Positions 25,963 to 33,513 of a stretch of DNA of 64,000 bases are shown piece by piece (the first letter of the stretch is position 1; the number at the start of each line of letters is the position of its first letter). Source of the DNA: Heyndrickxia oleronia (GTDB taxonomy: Bacteria > Bacillota > Bacilli > Bacillales > Bacillaceae_C). The stretch is taken from assembly GCF_017809215.1 (NCBI RefSeq), contig NZ_CP065424.1, forward strand, positions 4,998,501 to 5,062,500, read 5' to 3'. The notes under the pieces were generated by a model, which saw nothing but the letters and a program-made list of their open reading frames with translations, was not told the origin of the DNA and did no database searches. Made by a program: the position numbers and the translations under genes.

Positions 25963-26685
25963 TTATAATACTTTACCCAAAAACGACTTTGTCCTCTCAT
26001 GCTGAGGATGTTCAAATAATTCCTTTGGAGTATTTTCTTCGACAATATATCCTCCGTCCATAAAGATCACACGATCTCCTACCTCTTTTGCGAAGCCCAT
26101 CTCATGGGTAACAACGACCATTGTCATCCCTTCCTTCGCTAGCTGTTTCATAACTTCCAACACTTCCCCTACCATCTCAGGATCAAGGGCAGAGGTAGGC
26201 TCGTCAAATAACATGATCTTTGGTTCCATTGCTAAAGCCCTCGATATCGCAACACGCTGCTTCTGTCCACCAGATAACGAATCAGGATAAACATTCGCTT
26301 TATCTTCCAATCCGACTTTTTTTAATAGTTCCATCGCTTTGGATTTTGCTTTATCTTTATCCCATTTTCTGACCGTCATTGGAGCCATCATAATATTTTC
26401 TAATACTGTTTTATGAGGGAATAAATTAAATTGCTGGAATACCATTCCAACCTCTTTGCGAATATCATTAATGTTAATCTTTTTTGCCGATATATCCGTT
26501 CCTTCAATATATACATGGCCAGCAGTAATCGTTTCAAGCAGATTCAAACAACGGAGGAAAGTGGATTTTCCTGAACCAGAAGGTCCTATCACAACTACAA
26601 CTTCTTGAGGCTTTATCTCTATATTAATATCCTTTAATACTTCATTTTCACCAAAGGACTTTTTTAAATTTTGAACAGAAATCAT
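25963..26685 (-). CDS. artR: Polar amino-acid ABC transporter ATPase (ArtR-like)
   Basis: A 240-aa ATPase of the GlnQ/HisP class. Walker [11 protein letters not shown]-loop [11 protein letters not shown], signature [15 protein letters not shown], Walker [15 protein letters not shown] and switch His ([10 protein letters not shown]) are complete. The start is the ATG at 26685 ([11 protein letters not shown]), overlapping the permease stop by 4 bp. A longer in-frame extension would run through the permease gene in another frame and is not credible. The gene order receptor-permease-ATPase equals B. subtilis artPQR, hence the symbol; arginine specificity is supported only by the ARG-box-like operator upstream. 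Confidence 0.82.
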   Translation of the reverse strand: MISVQNLKKSFGENEVLKDINIEIKPQEVVVVIGPSGSGKSTFLRCLNLLETITAGHVYIEGTDISAKKININDIRKEVGMVFQQFNLFPHKTVLENIMMAPMTVRKWDKDKAKSKAMELLKKVGLEDKANVYPDSLSGGQKQRVAISRALAMEPKIMLFDEPTSALDPEMVGEVLEVMKQLAKEGMTMVVVTHEMGFAKEVGDRVIFMDGGYIVEENTPKELFEHPQHERTKSFLGKVL

Positions 26686-27335
26686 TCTTTTGCAAACCTT
26701 CTCTCTAAATATTGAATTAGGTAGGTTAATGATAAGGTTAGGATAAGATAGATCACCGCAACGGTTAAATAAGGTTCCCACACTCTCATATAGGCCCCTT
26801 GTGCAGCACGCCCCCAATATAAAAGTTCTGGGGCAGCAATGATAGCTGCTAAGGAGGACTCCTTCAATAATACAATAAACTCATTTCCAAGTGGTGGAAT
26901 CATTCGTTTAAATGCCTGTGGCAAGATAACCTTTTTCATTGCCTGTACATGACTCATACCTAATGAACGGGCTGCCTCCATTTGTCCTTTATCTATCGAC
27001 TGAATTCCTGCGCGGAAAATTTCTGCGATATATGCAGCAGAATTAAGAGATAATGCAACAATTGCTGAAATAATCGGATTAACTGGTTTCATAAAGATTG
27101 GCATGACACCAAAATGAATAATGAGAATCTGTACAAATAGGGGAGTACCTCTAAAAACATTAATATACCAAATGAACGGGAAGCGAATTAGCTTCTTTGA
27201 CATCTTTCCCATTCCAATAAACAATCCGAGAATCAACCCTAACACGATTCCTGCAAGTGATAATGCGATTGTAAGTAATGTTCCTTTAAGGAAAAAAGGT
27301 AAATATTCCTGAACAATGTCAAATTGAAAATTCAT
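26682..27335 (-). CDS. artQ: Polar amino-acid ABC transporter permease (ArtQ-like)
   Basis: A 217-aa HisM/GlnP-type permease, about five helices. The EAA loop [25 protein letters not shown] contacts the ATPase, and the N-terminal [22 protein letters not shown] is a typical amino-acid permease helix. It is presumably a homodimer because only one permease gene is present. It is separated from the receptor gene by 96 bp holding a long hairpin. The stop overlaps the ATPase start. Confidence 0.85.
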   Translation of the reverse strand: MNFQFDIVQEYLPFFLKGTLLTIALSLAGIVLGLILGLFIGMGKMSKKLIRFPFIWYINVFRGTPLFVQILIIHFGVMPIFMKPVNPIISAIVALSLNSAAYIAEIFRAGIQSIDKGQMEAARSLGMSHVQAMKKVILPQAFKRMIPPLGNEFIVLLKESSLAAIIAAPELLYWGRAAQGAYMRVWEPYLTVAVIYLILTLSLTYLIQYLERRFAKE

Positions 27336-27370
27336 AGTATTGCTCCTTTTTGAAGGGTCAGATATAAAGA

Positions 27371-27417
27371 AGGGACTGTCTTATAGGTCGGACCCTATGA
27401 TTTACATGACAGTCCCT
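27371..27417 (-). repeat. Intercistronic hairpin between receptor and permease genes
   Basis: AGGGACTGTC / GACAGTCCCT 10-bp stem enclosing a second stem ATAGG / CCTAT. It has no long T-run, so it may be a leaky terminator or an mRNA-stabilising element favouring receptor expression. It shares the AGGTCRGACCC motif with the hairpin at 39263. Confidence 0.65.
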
Positions 27418-27431
27418 ATTCTTAAATTTAC

Positions 27432-28253
27432 TTACTTTTCTTGTGCAGCTTTTAATGTATCGACATCCGGCTCTGTACCAAACCACTTTTTGTAAATTTC
27501 TGTATATGTTCCATCATCCAGGATTTTATTCAATGCTTGATCAAACTTTGCTTTTAACTTACTATCCTTATGGAACATGATTCCGTAATATTCCGGTGTA
27601 AAGTTTGTTCGATCATCAATCGTTTTTACATTTTTATCAGGATTTTTTTCTACATATTCTTTCGCAACGGCATAATCCGTTACCACTGCTTCTACATCAC
27701 CATTTTCCAATGCCATGAACGCCATAGCTGAAGTTTCATATTTTAATATATTCTTATTATTTTCCCCAAATAAGGCCTCACTTGCCATTTGGCCCGTTGT
27801 TCCATTCTGTACCCCAATCCTTTTATCCTTTAAATCCTTTGCATTCTCAATAGGTGAATCTTTTGGAGCAACAATCATATTAATAGATTCAAAATAAGGA
27901 TGTGAAAAGTCATAGGTTTTCAATCTTTTTTTATTAATTGTTATCCCTGCCATACCGATATCAATACTTTCATCCTGAACACCAGCCATCATGGTGTCCC
28001 AACCAGTATTTTTTATTTTCACTTCATACCCAGCCTCTTTTGCCACAGCATTTAAGAGATCTACATCAAAGCCCGTAACCTTCCCTTTTTTCATAAATTC
28101 AAATGGTGCAAAAGTAGCCTCTGTACCCACGCTCAACGTTTTATTATCCGAACCATTTGAGTTTGCTTCCTTCGAACCTTGTCCACAAGCTGAAAGTATA
28201 AATATACAACATACTATTAAAACCATACTAATTTTAGCGGTCATTTTATACAT
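27432..28253 (-). CDS. artP: Polar amino-acid ABC transporter binding lipoprotein (ArtP-like)
   Basis: A 273-aa family-3 solute-binding protein. The lipoprotein signal ends FILSAC (lipidated Cys23), followed by a Gly/Ser/Asn linker. The domain begins LSVGTEATFAPFEF and has VDLLNAVAKEAGYEV, GMAGITINKKRLKTYDFSHPYF (carboxylate-binding region) and DLKDKRIGVQNGTTG. The ATG at 28253 has AAGGTGG 10 nt upstream. First gene of the operon; candidate promoter and tandem ARG-box-like palindromes are upstream. Confidence 0.85.
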   Translation of the reverse strand: MYKMTAKISMVLIVCCIFILSACGQGSKEANSNGSDNKTLSVGTEATFAPFEFMKKGKVTGFDVDLLNAVAKEAGYEVKIKNTGWDTMMAGVQDESIDIGMAGITINKKRLKTYDFSHPYFESINMIVAPKDSPIENAKDLKDKRIGVQNGTTGQMASEALFGENNKNILKYETSAMAFMALENGDVEAVVTDYAVAKEYVEKNPDKNVKTIDDRTNFTPEYYGIMFHKDSKLKAKFDQALNKILDDGTYTEIYKKWFGTEPDVDTLKAAQEK

Positions 28254-28332
28254 ATTTATTCATCCACCTTAATTTTTATTTATTTGTTAGTAAAAATAAT
28301 AAACTGTAAACCTATCTTTTTCAACACTTATT

Positions 28333-28397
28333 TTTATATTTCATATAATTTCTATTATTCAATTGCATAAATTATGCATACTAAATGCATAATTTAT
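28333..28397 (-). promoter_or_regulatory. art promoter with ARG-box-like operators
   Basis: Minus-strand TTGAAT (28362-28357), 18 nt, TATAAA (28338-28333). Immediately upstream is a 13-bp perfect inverted repeat ATAAATTATGCAT (28367-28379) / ATGCATAATTTAT (28385-28397). It contains TGCATAAATTATGCA, a 7-1-7 palindrome like ArgR/AhrC boxes. This supports arginine control. Confidence 0.55.
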
Positions 28398-28463
28398 AGG
28401 ATAAATAAAAGGCAATCATTAATGGAACAAAGATTAGTTAAGTAGAAATTAATTGAAGCTCGA

Positions 28464-28495
28464 ATAAAAAAGGCATCAAAGCGATGCCCTTTTAT
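28464..28495 (-). terminator. Terminator downstream of ABC-F gene
   Basis: GGCATC / GATGCC stem extended by A/T pairing, and TTTTTTATT on the minus strand. About 90 bp after the ABC-F stop. Confidence 0.8.
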
Positions 28496-28584
28496 TGTCA
28501 ATATAATGTTTTGTTCTGCCCACCGATTTGGATATGAGTCATATTTTTCTTGTATATGTGGAGACAGATTTTCAATAATAGAAA

Positions 28585-30393
28585 CTATTTCCTATATTCT
28601 TCATCTAGTTTTGCGATTTTTTGTTTTAGATCCATCAGCTTTTGCTTAAATATTTCTTTTTGCTGTTGGTCATCAGGAGCCTCTTCGGCAATAAGGTTTG
28701 TAAGCTGAAGTTCAAGGATACTTTTTTCGTTATTCAGCTTTTGAAGTTCATTGGATGCAGGGGCTGTATTTGTCCACTCATCATAGGTACCTGGATAGTC
28801 CACTGTCTCTCCATCCCCTAATGCAATGACTCGATTAGCTACCTTTCTCAATAAAAATGAATCATGAGAAACCATTATCACTGCACCTGGATACATAGCT
28901 AAAGCTTCTTCAATTCGTTCCCTCGTTTCAATATCCAAATAATTCGTTGGCTCATCAAATATAAGTAAATTGGCCTGTGAAAAATAAAGCTTCACAAAAG
29001 CGACGCGACACTTCTCACCCATGCTCAAGTCTTTTACCTTTTTAAACACATCCTCTCTATGGAAAAGGAAACAGGTCAATATCGTTCTCGCCTCTGTTTG
29101 TGTCATGTTTGGTAAGGATAGAATCTGTTCAAGGATGGTCTTTTCTCCATTCAATCCTTCTAATTCCTGCATGAAATAGCCAATTTTTAATTGCGGATTT
29201 CTCTTCACTTCACCAATGCAAGGCTCTAATTTCCCAGTTAATAATTTTAATAAAGTAGTTTTTCCAGTACCATTCTGTCCAATAATGGCTATTCGATCAC
29301 CGCGTTTTACAATTAAAGAAAGTTGATCAAAAAGAGGGAGCTCACTAGAATATGAAAAAGAAACATCTGTTAAAGCCAACATCGTTCTACTCGAAAATTC
29401 TTCCGCGTCTATGCTGTAATTTAACTTTTTGGATTCAACGGGCTTTTCGACCCGATTGTTTTCCAAACGTTCTAAAGCTTTTTCTTTAGCTTTTAGTCGC
29501 GTCATATTTTTATTGGCTTTTTTCTTGGCAAAAGGATCCCGTTCACTTGCCGCTGCATGTGCTTTCTCAAACCATTGTCTATACTGGTTTACTGCTTCCG
29601 CTAACTTTTTTCTTTCAGTTTCCTGTTTTTGGTATTGGGCCTCTAGTGTTTTTTGCTCAAACTGCTTTTGCTCACGATAAAACGAATATCCTCCCTCATA
29701 TTTTTTTGTTCCTTTATTTGTTAACTCATAGGTTACTGTCGCTACCCGATCAATAAATTCCCGCTCATGTGAGGTAAAAAGGACTGCTCCTTTATATTGC
29801 GAAATCCAGTGGACAAGCCAATCGATAGATTCTGCGTCCAAGTGATTAGTCGGTTCATCTAAAATTAATAATTTCGGCTGCTTCACCATAACTCTAGCAA
29901 GCTTTGCTCGTGTTTTTTGCCCCCCACTCAATGTTAAAAAGGATTGTGCCCAAAGTTGTTCCGGCAAGCCAACTTTATATAGTTGTTTATCAATAGCTGC
30001 CTGCCAATCATACCCGTTCAAATCTAGATACTGTTGAAAGTTTTCCATATAGTCTTCAGCGAAATTACTTTCAGTCTCATATTTCTTTAATTTCCTTTTA
30101 AGTTCATATAACTTTTCATTTTCCTTTTCAATAAACTCTCTCATTGTTATTTGACCATCGTCAATGGGTACTTGATCCATCCAACCAACTTCATTTGCTT
30201 TCAATTTTGATTGAATGATTCCTTTAGTAATAGGGATTACGCCCATCAATCCTTTAATGAAAGTTGTTTTTCCTACTCCATTATTTCCGATTAGGGCAAT
30301 CCGTTCGCCTTCACATATTTCCAATGAAGCCTTTTCAAACAATGTATTTGCATTTATTTCAATACTTACATCTTCTGCTTTTAATAAAAACAT
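28585..30393 (-). CDS. ABC-F ATPase, antibiotic-resistance (ribosome-protection) type
   Basis: A 602-aa soluble twin-ATPase without membrane segments. ABC1 has Walker A GNNGVGKTT (~37-45) and signature LSGGQKTRAKLARVM. The charged coiled linker (~245-325, FEQKTLEAQYQKQETERKK...) would reach the ribosomal E/P site. ABC2 has GQNGTGKTT and LSMGEKCRVAFVKLYF with IFDEPTNYLD. The C-terminal coiled coil is LEKSILELQLTNL-like. ABC2 signature and linker length resemble VmlR/Vga/Lsa-type proteins that remove drugs from ribosomes. The promoter-leader-terminator arrangement upstream supports drug-inducible control. AAGGTGG lies 8 nt before the ATG. Which drugs are covered cannot be read from sequence. 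Confidence 0.8.
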   Translation of the reverse strand: MFLLKAEDVSIEINANTLFEKASLEICEGERIALIGNNGVGKTTFIKGLMGVIPITKGIIQSKLKANEVGWMDQVPIDDGQITMREFIEKENEKLYELKRKLKKYETESNFAEDYMENFQQYLDLNGYDWQAAIDKQLYKVGLPEQLWAQSFLTLSGGQKTRAKLARVMVKQPKLLILDEPTNHLDAESIDWLVHWISQYKGAVLFTSHEREFIDRVATVTYELTNKGTKKYEGGYSFYREQKQFEQKTLEAQYQKQETERKKLAEAVNQYRQWFEKAHAAASERDPFAKKKANKNMTRLKAKEKALERLENNRVEKPVESKKLNYSIDAEEFSSRTMLALTDVSFSYSSELPLFDQLSLIVKRGDRIAIIGQNGTGKTTLLKLLTGKLEPCIGEVKRNPQLKIGYFMQELEGLNGEKTILEQILSLPNMTQTEARTILTCFLFHREDVFKKVKDLSMGEKCRVAFVKLYFSQANLLIFDEPTNYLDIETRERIEEALAMYPGAVIMVSHDSFLLRKVANRVIALGDGETVDYPGTYDEWTNTAPASNELQKLNNEKSILELQLTNLIAEEAPDDQQQKEIFKQKLMDLKQKIAKLDEEYRK

Positions 30394-30417
30394 AAACAGC
30401 CACCACCTTCTTTTTTA

Positions 30418-30602
30418 GGCTCTTTTCTCAAACATTGTTGCTATTTAGGTAATGTTTTAACTAATAAAACGGATTTAAGATCGGCAAGTCGCTCATTCCA
30501 CTGAGTAAAGTGCTGCAAACTTCATCAGACCTATGAACCGTTTTTTAAGTGTAAAAGCCGGTAATTGGGCTTTAACACAAGCAACAAACGATAGGAAAAC
30601 AG
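30418..30602 (+). repeat. Dispersed MITE-like element, copy C (intact), in the ABC-F leader
   Basis: About 185 bp, left end GGCTCTTTTCTCAAACATTG, right end AAGCAACAAACGATAGGAAAACAG. CTTTTTTA flanks both ends (30410-30417 and 30603-30610). It sits between the leader terminator and the ABC-F ribosome site, so it is transcribed as part of the 5' UTR. The internal AAAGCC/GGCTTT hairpin is present. Confidence 0.8.
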
Positions 30603-30612
30603 CTTTTTTAGC

Positions 30613-30644
30613 ACAAAAAAAACACAGGGCATCTGCCTGTGTTT
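30613..30644 (-). terminator. Attenuator terminator of ABC-F leader
   Basis: AAACACAGG / CCTGTGTTT perfect 9-bp stem with a 7-nt loop, followed by TTTTTTTT on the minus strand. Part of the stem and loop (30632-30640, TCTGCCTGT) is complementary to upstream leader sequence, giving a mutually exclusive fold. It could also end transcription from the permease gene at 30932. Confidence 0.75.
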
Positions 30645-30765
30645 AAAGTAGTGATGGTTACAAATTTGAAGAACTCAAAAAAACTATAGTTCTCCTATAA
30701 TCATACCGTTCCTTTTAGAATTGAAGTACCTAAATATAGACATACGTATCCTATCACTTGCCTCA

Positions 30766-30774
30766 ACAGGCAGA
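30766..30774 (-). promoter_or_regulatory. Antiterminator segment of ABC-F leader
   Basis: TCTGCCTGT on the minus strand. Its reverse complement ACAGGCAGA forms the left arm and loop of the terminator, so pairing of the two would prevent terminator formation. Confidence 0.55.
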
Positions 30775-30776
30775 GC

Positions 30777-30811
30777 CACTTTTTCGTATAAAATTATTTT
30801 CGAAAAAAGTG
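30777..30811 (-). promoter_or_regulatory. Leader hairpin overlapping tiny ORF
   Basis: CACTTTTTTCG / CGAAAAAGTG stem with a 14-nt loop. The first arm lies in codons 5-8 of the tiny leader ORF, where a stalled ribosome would open it. Confidence 0.5.
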
Positions 30812-30823
30812 TAAGGAAATCAT
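30794..30823 (-). CDS. Putative leader peptide of ABC-F gene (9 aa)
   Basis: Encodes MISLHFFRK and stop. GGAAGGAGG lies 17 nt upstream, longer than ideal spacing. A second possibility is the ATG at 30851-30849 giving MEGGI. Position between promoter and terminator, and overlap with a hairpin, follow the pattern of ribosome-mediated attenuation at resistance genes. Translation is not proven by sequence. Confidence 0.35.
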   Translation of the reverse strand: MISLHFFRK

Positions 30824-30863
30824 AATGTCTAATTTAGATACCTCCTTCCATGTAGTTACCAAT

Positions 30864-30892
30864 AATATACCCCATTTGTCAGAAAACATCAA
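30864..30892 (-). promoter_or_regulatory. Promoter of ABC-F leader
   Basis: TTGATG (30892-30887), 17-nt spacer, TATATT (30869-30864) on the minus strand. Expected start near 30857, giving a ~460-nt leader that includes the repeat element. Confidence 0.7.
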
Positions 30893-30931
30893 CTCTATGC
30901 CTGAAAAAAGGGCTTATCCAATAAAATAACT

Positions 30932-32359
30932 TTACGCATATGTTTCTGTCTCTACTGGCTCTTCTTCTTTTGGGTGTGAATTCCTCATGATCATTGGATA
31001 TAGTATTAAACCTATTACAAACAAACCAATTCCTAATAAGAAGGTCTTCATGTCGGCTGTTCCTGTTTTAATTACCCATATAGAGTATACAAAAGCTAGC
31101 ACTGTAATGATTCCATCCTTCAAGCGAGAGCCTGATATGACATTATAGGTTTCACCTGTAATTACTAGCTTCATTTGATAAATTGCTGACACTAAATAAG
31201 GAATCAAATAAGCAAGAGTTGCCACAACGATAGCAAAATTATAGGCTTGAGTAACTGTTCCCGAGATAGTTGAAAATAGAAATATTTGTGTCATTACATT
31301 GGTGATTGTTAAAGAATTCTTCGGACTCCCTGTTTTATTCGTTTTGGCAAAAACAGCTGGAAATAATCCGTTCTTTGCAGCCTGATAAGGGACTTCAGAA
31401 CTTACAACAATCCAACCAACAGTTGATCCAAATAGTGAAATAAGAGCTAAAATGGCCATGATATACGTTCCATTACTTCCAATTACTTCTCCAAGTGCAT
31501 CCACCAATGGTTTTTGTGATTCCCTTAACGCTTCTTGAGATAAGGCACCCATCGTTAGTAGGGTAATTCCGATATAAATAACTAAGGAAATGACTAAACC
31601 AAGGATCGTGGCAGTTTTCACATCCCTTTGTGATTTCGCCCGATTTGAAAGCATAACAGCAGATTCAATCCCTATAAAAGCCCAAAGAGTAGCAATCGCT
31701 GCAGAATTTACTTGTCCACCTAATGAAAAAGATTTCCCTGAAGCATCGACAAATTCCTTTGCACTTCCTAAGTTTGCTTTATCAAAGATGAAAAGTGTAA
31801 AAATAATAAATAACGCAAAACCTATCACTTTTGTAATTGTAGCCATTAAGTTCATTTTCCCGGCACTATTAAAGCTTTTAGAGAGAATCCATTGAATCCC
31901 CCATAGCATAATCGAACAGATGATAAAGGTGATCGTTTTTCCATACTCTAATTCGAAGGACCCTAATGAGAACAAGACTTTTTTACTTTGCATAATTGGA
32001 AAAAAGGTAGTTAAATATCCTGCAAATGAAATAATAACAGATGCTGTGGCAGCCCAATTTGCAGCCCAGTAGCCCCATGCCATACTATAGCCTGCAACTT
32101 TACCTGCTTTTGGTGAAGAAAATAAGTTTTGTGCATAACTTTGTGGACCAGCCTTTAAATTAGGCTTTCTAATCGCTAGGTTACCAAAAACAAGGGCAAT
32201 CATAAATACACCTAAACCAGTAGCCACCCAAGCAATCGTAGATCCCAATGGACTTGAAACTTGAGCTAGATTAGCTGGAAGCATGAAAATCCCGCCACCT
32301 ACCATATTCCCTACGACGAAGGTTGTTAATATCCACAGTCCCCATTTATTGTTATTCAT
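30932..32359 (-). CDS. APC-family amino-acid permease / antiporter (basic amino-acid APA type)
   Basis: A 475-aa membrane carrier, about 12 helices, of the basic amino-acid/polyamine antiporter (APA) family that includes arginine:ornithine antiporters and YvsH. Helix 1 has VVGNMVGGGIFMLPANLA (the GxGIF substrate loop), and helix 6 has IATLWAFIGIESAVMLSNRAKSQRDVKTAT. The C-terminal tail is acidic (PKEEEPVETETY). The start ATG at 32359 follows AAAGGTGAGG. A strong promoter with an overlapping dyad lies upstream. No obvious terminator follows directly; the next one (30613) lies beyond the ABC-F promoter. Substrate is inferred at family level. Confidence 0.8.
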   Translation of the reverse strand: MNNNKWGLWILTTFVVGNMVGGGIFMLPANLAQVSSPLGSTIAWVATGLGVFMIALVFGNLAIRKPNLKAGPQSYAQNLFSSPKAGKVAGYSMAWGYWAANWAATASVIISFAGYLTTFFPIMQSKKVLFSLGSFELEYGKTITFIICSIMLWGIQWILSKSFNSAGKMNLMATITKVIGFALFIIFTLFIFDKANLGSAKEFVDASGKSFSLGGQVNSAAIATLWAFIGIESAVMLSNRAKSQRDVKTATILGLVISLVIYIGITLLTMGALSQEALRESQKPLVDALGEVIGSNGTYIMAILALISLFGSTVGWIVVSSEVPYQAAKNGLFPAVFAKTNKTGSPKNSLTITNVMTQIFLFSTISGTVTQAYNFAIVVATLAYLIPYLVSAIYQMKLVITGETYNVISGSRLKDGIITVLAFVYSIWVIKTGTADMKTFLLGIGLFVIGLILYPMIMRNSHPKEEEPVETETYA

Positions 32360-32420
32360 GCTGCCTCACCTTTCTATATATAAATTCTATAAAACCGAAT
32401 ATCTCTATTAATTTGTTATC

Positions 32421-32450
32421 ATTATATAATATTCCTTTACTTTAGTAAAG
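32421..32450 (-). promoter_or_regulatory. Promoter of APC permease with overlapping dyad
   Basis: Minus-strand TTTACT (32449-32444), 17-nt spacer, TATAAT (32426-32421). The palindrome CTTTACT-TT-AGTAAAG (32435-32450) overlaps the -35, a typical repressor position. Confidence 0.65.
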
Positions 32451-32563
32451 TGGTAAATTAATAAATTACTAAACAATAAACAATCTTTCCCTCTATATCA
32501 CATGGCTTTTTTTGTATAATAAAAAATGAAATACTCTATTTGCTGTAGGGAGAGTTGAAGAAC

Positions 32564-33403
32564 ATGCAAGAAAATAACAGATTAATCATATTTGATTTAG
32601 ATGGAACTTTATATGAAGACACACACCACTTTGATTATTATGCAAAAAAACTATGTGAAAAACTTAATGAGCCGAAAAGGAAACTGTTTACACATGATTA
32701 CCAAGCAGTACTAGAAGGAAAGCATCCATTAAAAATGGGAACAATTTTTGATGTGGAAAAAGATCTTATATTAACCCAGGACCACGGAATGGTAACCTAT
32801 GCCTGTACATGGGAAGGGGAGCCACTAGAACAAGAAAACGTAGAAAAACTTTATCCTTCTACTTTAAATTTTGACTTCCACTCTATGTTAAACATCGGAG
32901 ATCTATGGTGGGTTCCAGCGGCAATTGCTAGACATTATGGGATTACCAATCAATATGCGGAATGTTCCTTTATAGAAACTCGTGAATACATGATGTCCCC
33001 GAGGTTTCAAATGAAGGAAGTCCCTGATTTTAAACAGGTGCTTAGACAATTAGCAATTCACTCAAAGCTCATTTTGCTAACAAACTCCCCGAAAAGAGAT
33101 AGTGAAGTACTCCTATCAAAACTAGGTTTCCAACACCTGTTTGATAAAAAAATCTTTGATGGGAAAAAACCTATGAAAACGAAGGACCATTTGAGGATGA
33201 TTAAAGAGTCTTATCAGGTGGAATATAACCAAATACTAAGTATAGGCGATAATGCTATTAATGAAATTTCTCCCGCGAAGGAATTAGGCTGCCAAACTAT
33301 TTTAATTGACCCTCATGGAATTAGTGTACCTTCGCAGGCAGATAGGATTGTCCGAAATTTAACTGAACTCGTTGATATATTAAAACAAATAAGCCAATCA
33401 TAA
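32564..33403 (+). CDS. HAD-superfamily hydrolase
   Basis: A 279-aa cytoplasmic phosphatase-like protein. HAD motif I is IFDLDGTLYED with nucleophile Asp11 and acid Asp13; motif II is LILLTNSPKRDSE, the conserved lysine is in KKPMKTKDH, and motif IV is ILSIGDNAINEI. The large cap between motifs I and II (about 130 residues with WWVPAAIARHYGI) is longer than in most small phosphatases. The ATG at 32564 is 9 nt after AGGGAGAG; an in-frame TTG abuts that site. Related to Pyr-type 5'-nucleotidase/beta-phosphoglucomutase-like HADs but no substrate can be given. Divergent from the APC permease. Confidence 0.75.
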   Translation: MQENNRLIIFDLDGTLYEDTHHFDYYAKKLCEKLNEPKRKLFTHDYQAVLEGKHPLKMGTIFDVEKDLILTQDHGMVTYACTWEGEPLEQENVEKLYPSTLNFDFHSMLNIGDLWWVPAAIARHYGITNQYAECSFIETREYMMSPRFQMKEVPDFKQVLRQLAIHSKLILLTNSPKRDSEVLLSKLGFQHLFDKKIFDGKKPMKTKDHLRMIKESYQVEYNQILSIGDNAINEISPAKELGCQTILIDPHGISVPSQADRIVRNLTELVDILKQISQS

Positions 33404-33458
33404 TTTTATAAGATAATAAAAGTATCCTTTTCTTTGGAGGGGTTCTTTTATTTGTCTT

Positions 33459-33512
33459 AGGCTGGTTTCGTATCGTTTGTTGTTTTTGTTAAAGCCCTAC
33501 TGCCGGCTTTTG
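33459..33512 (-). repeat. Dispersed MITE-like element, right-end fragment
   Basis: About 54 bp in reverse orientation: GGCTGGTTTCGTATCGTTTG then TTGTTAAAGCCCTACTGCCGGCTTT. It keeps the AAAGCC/GGCTTT hairpin and stops 1 bp before the chemoreceptor stop codon, where the hairpin may act as terminator. Confidence 0.65.
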
Positions 33513-33513
33513 C

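Noticed and set aside
26686-26817. N-terminal extension of the ArtR ATPase
   Set aside because: It is antisense-free but lies wholly inside the permease gene in another frame; the ATGA overlap start at 26685 is standard.
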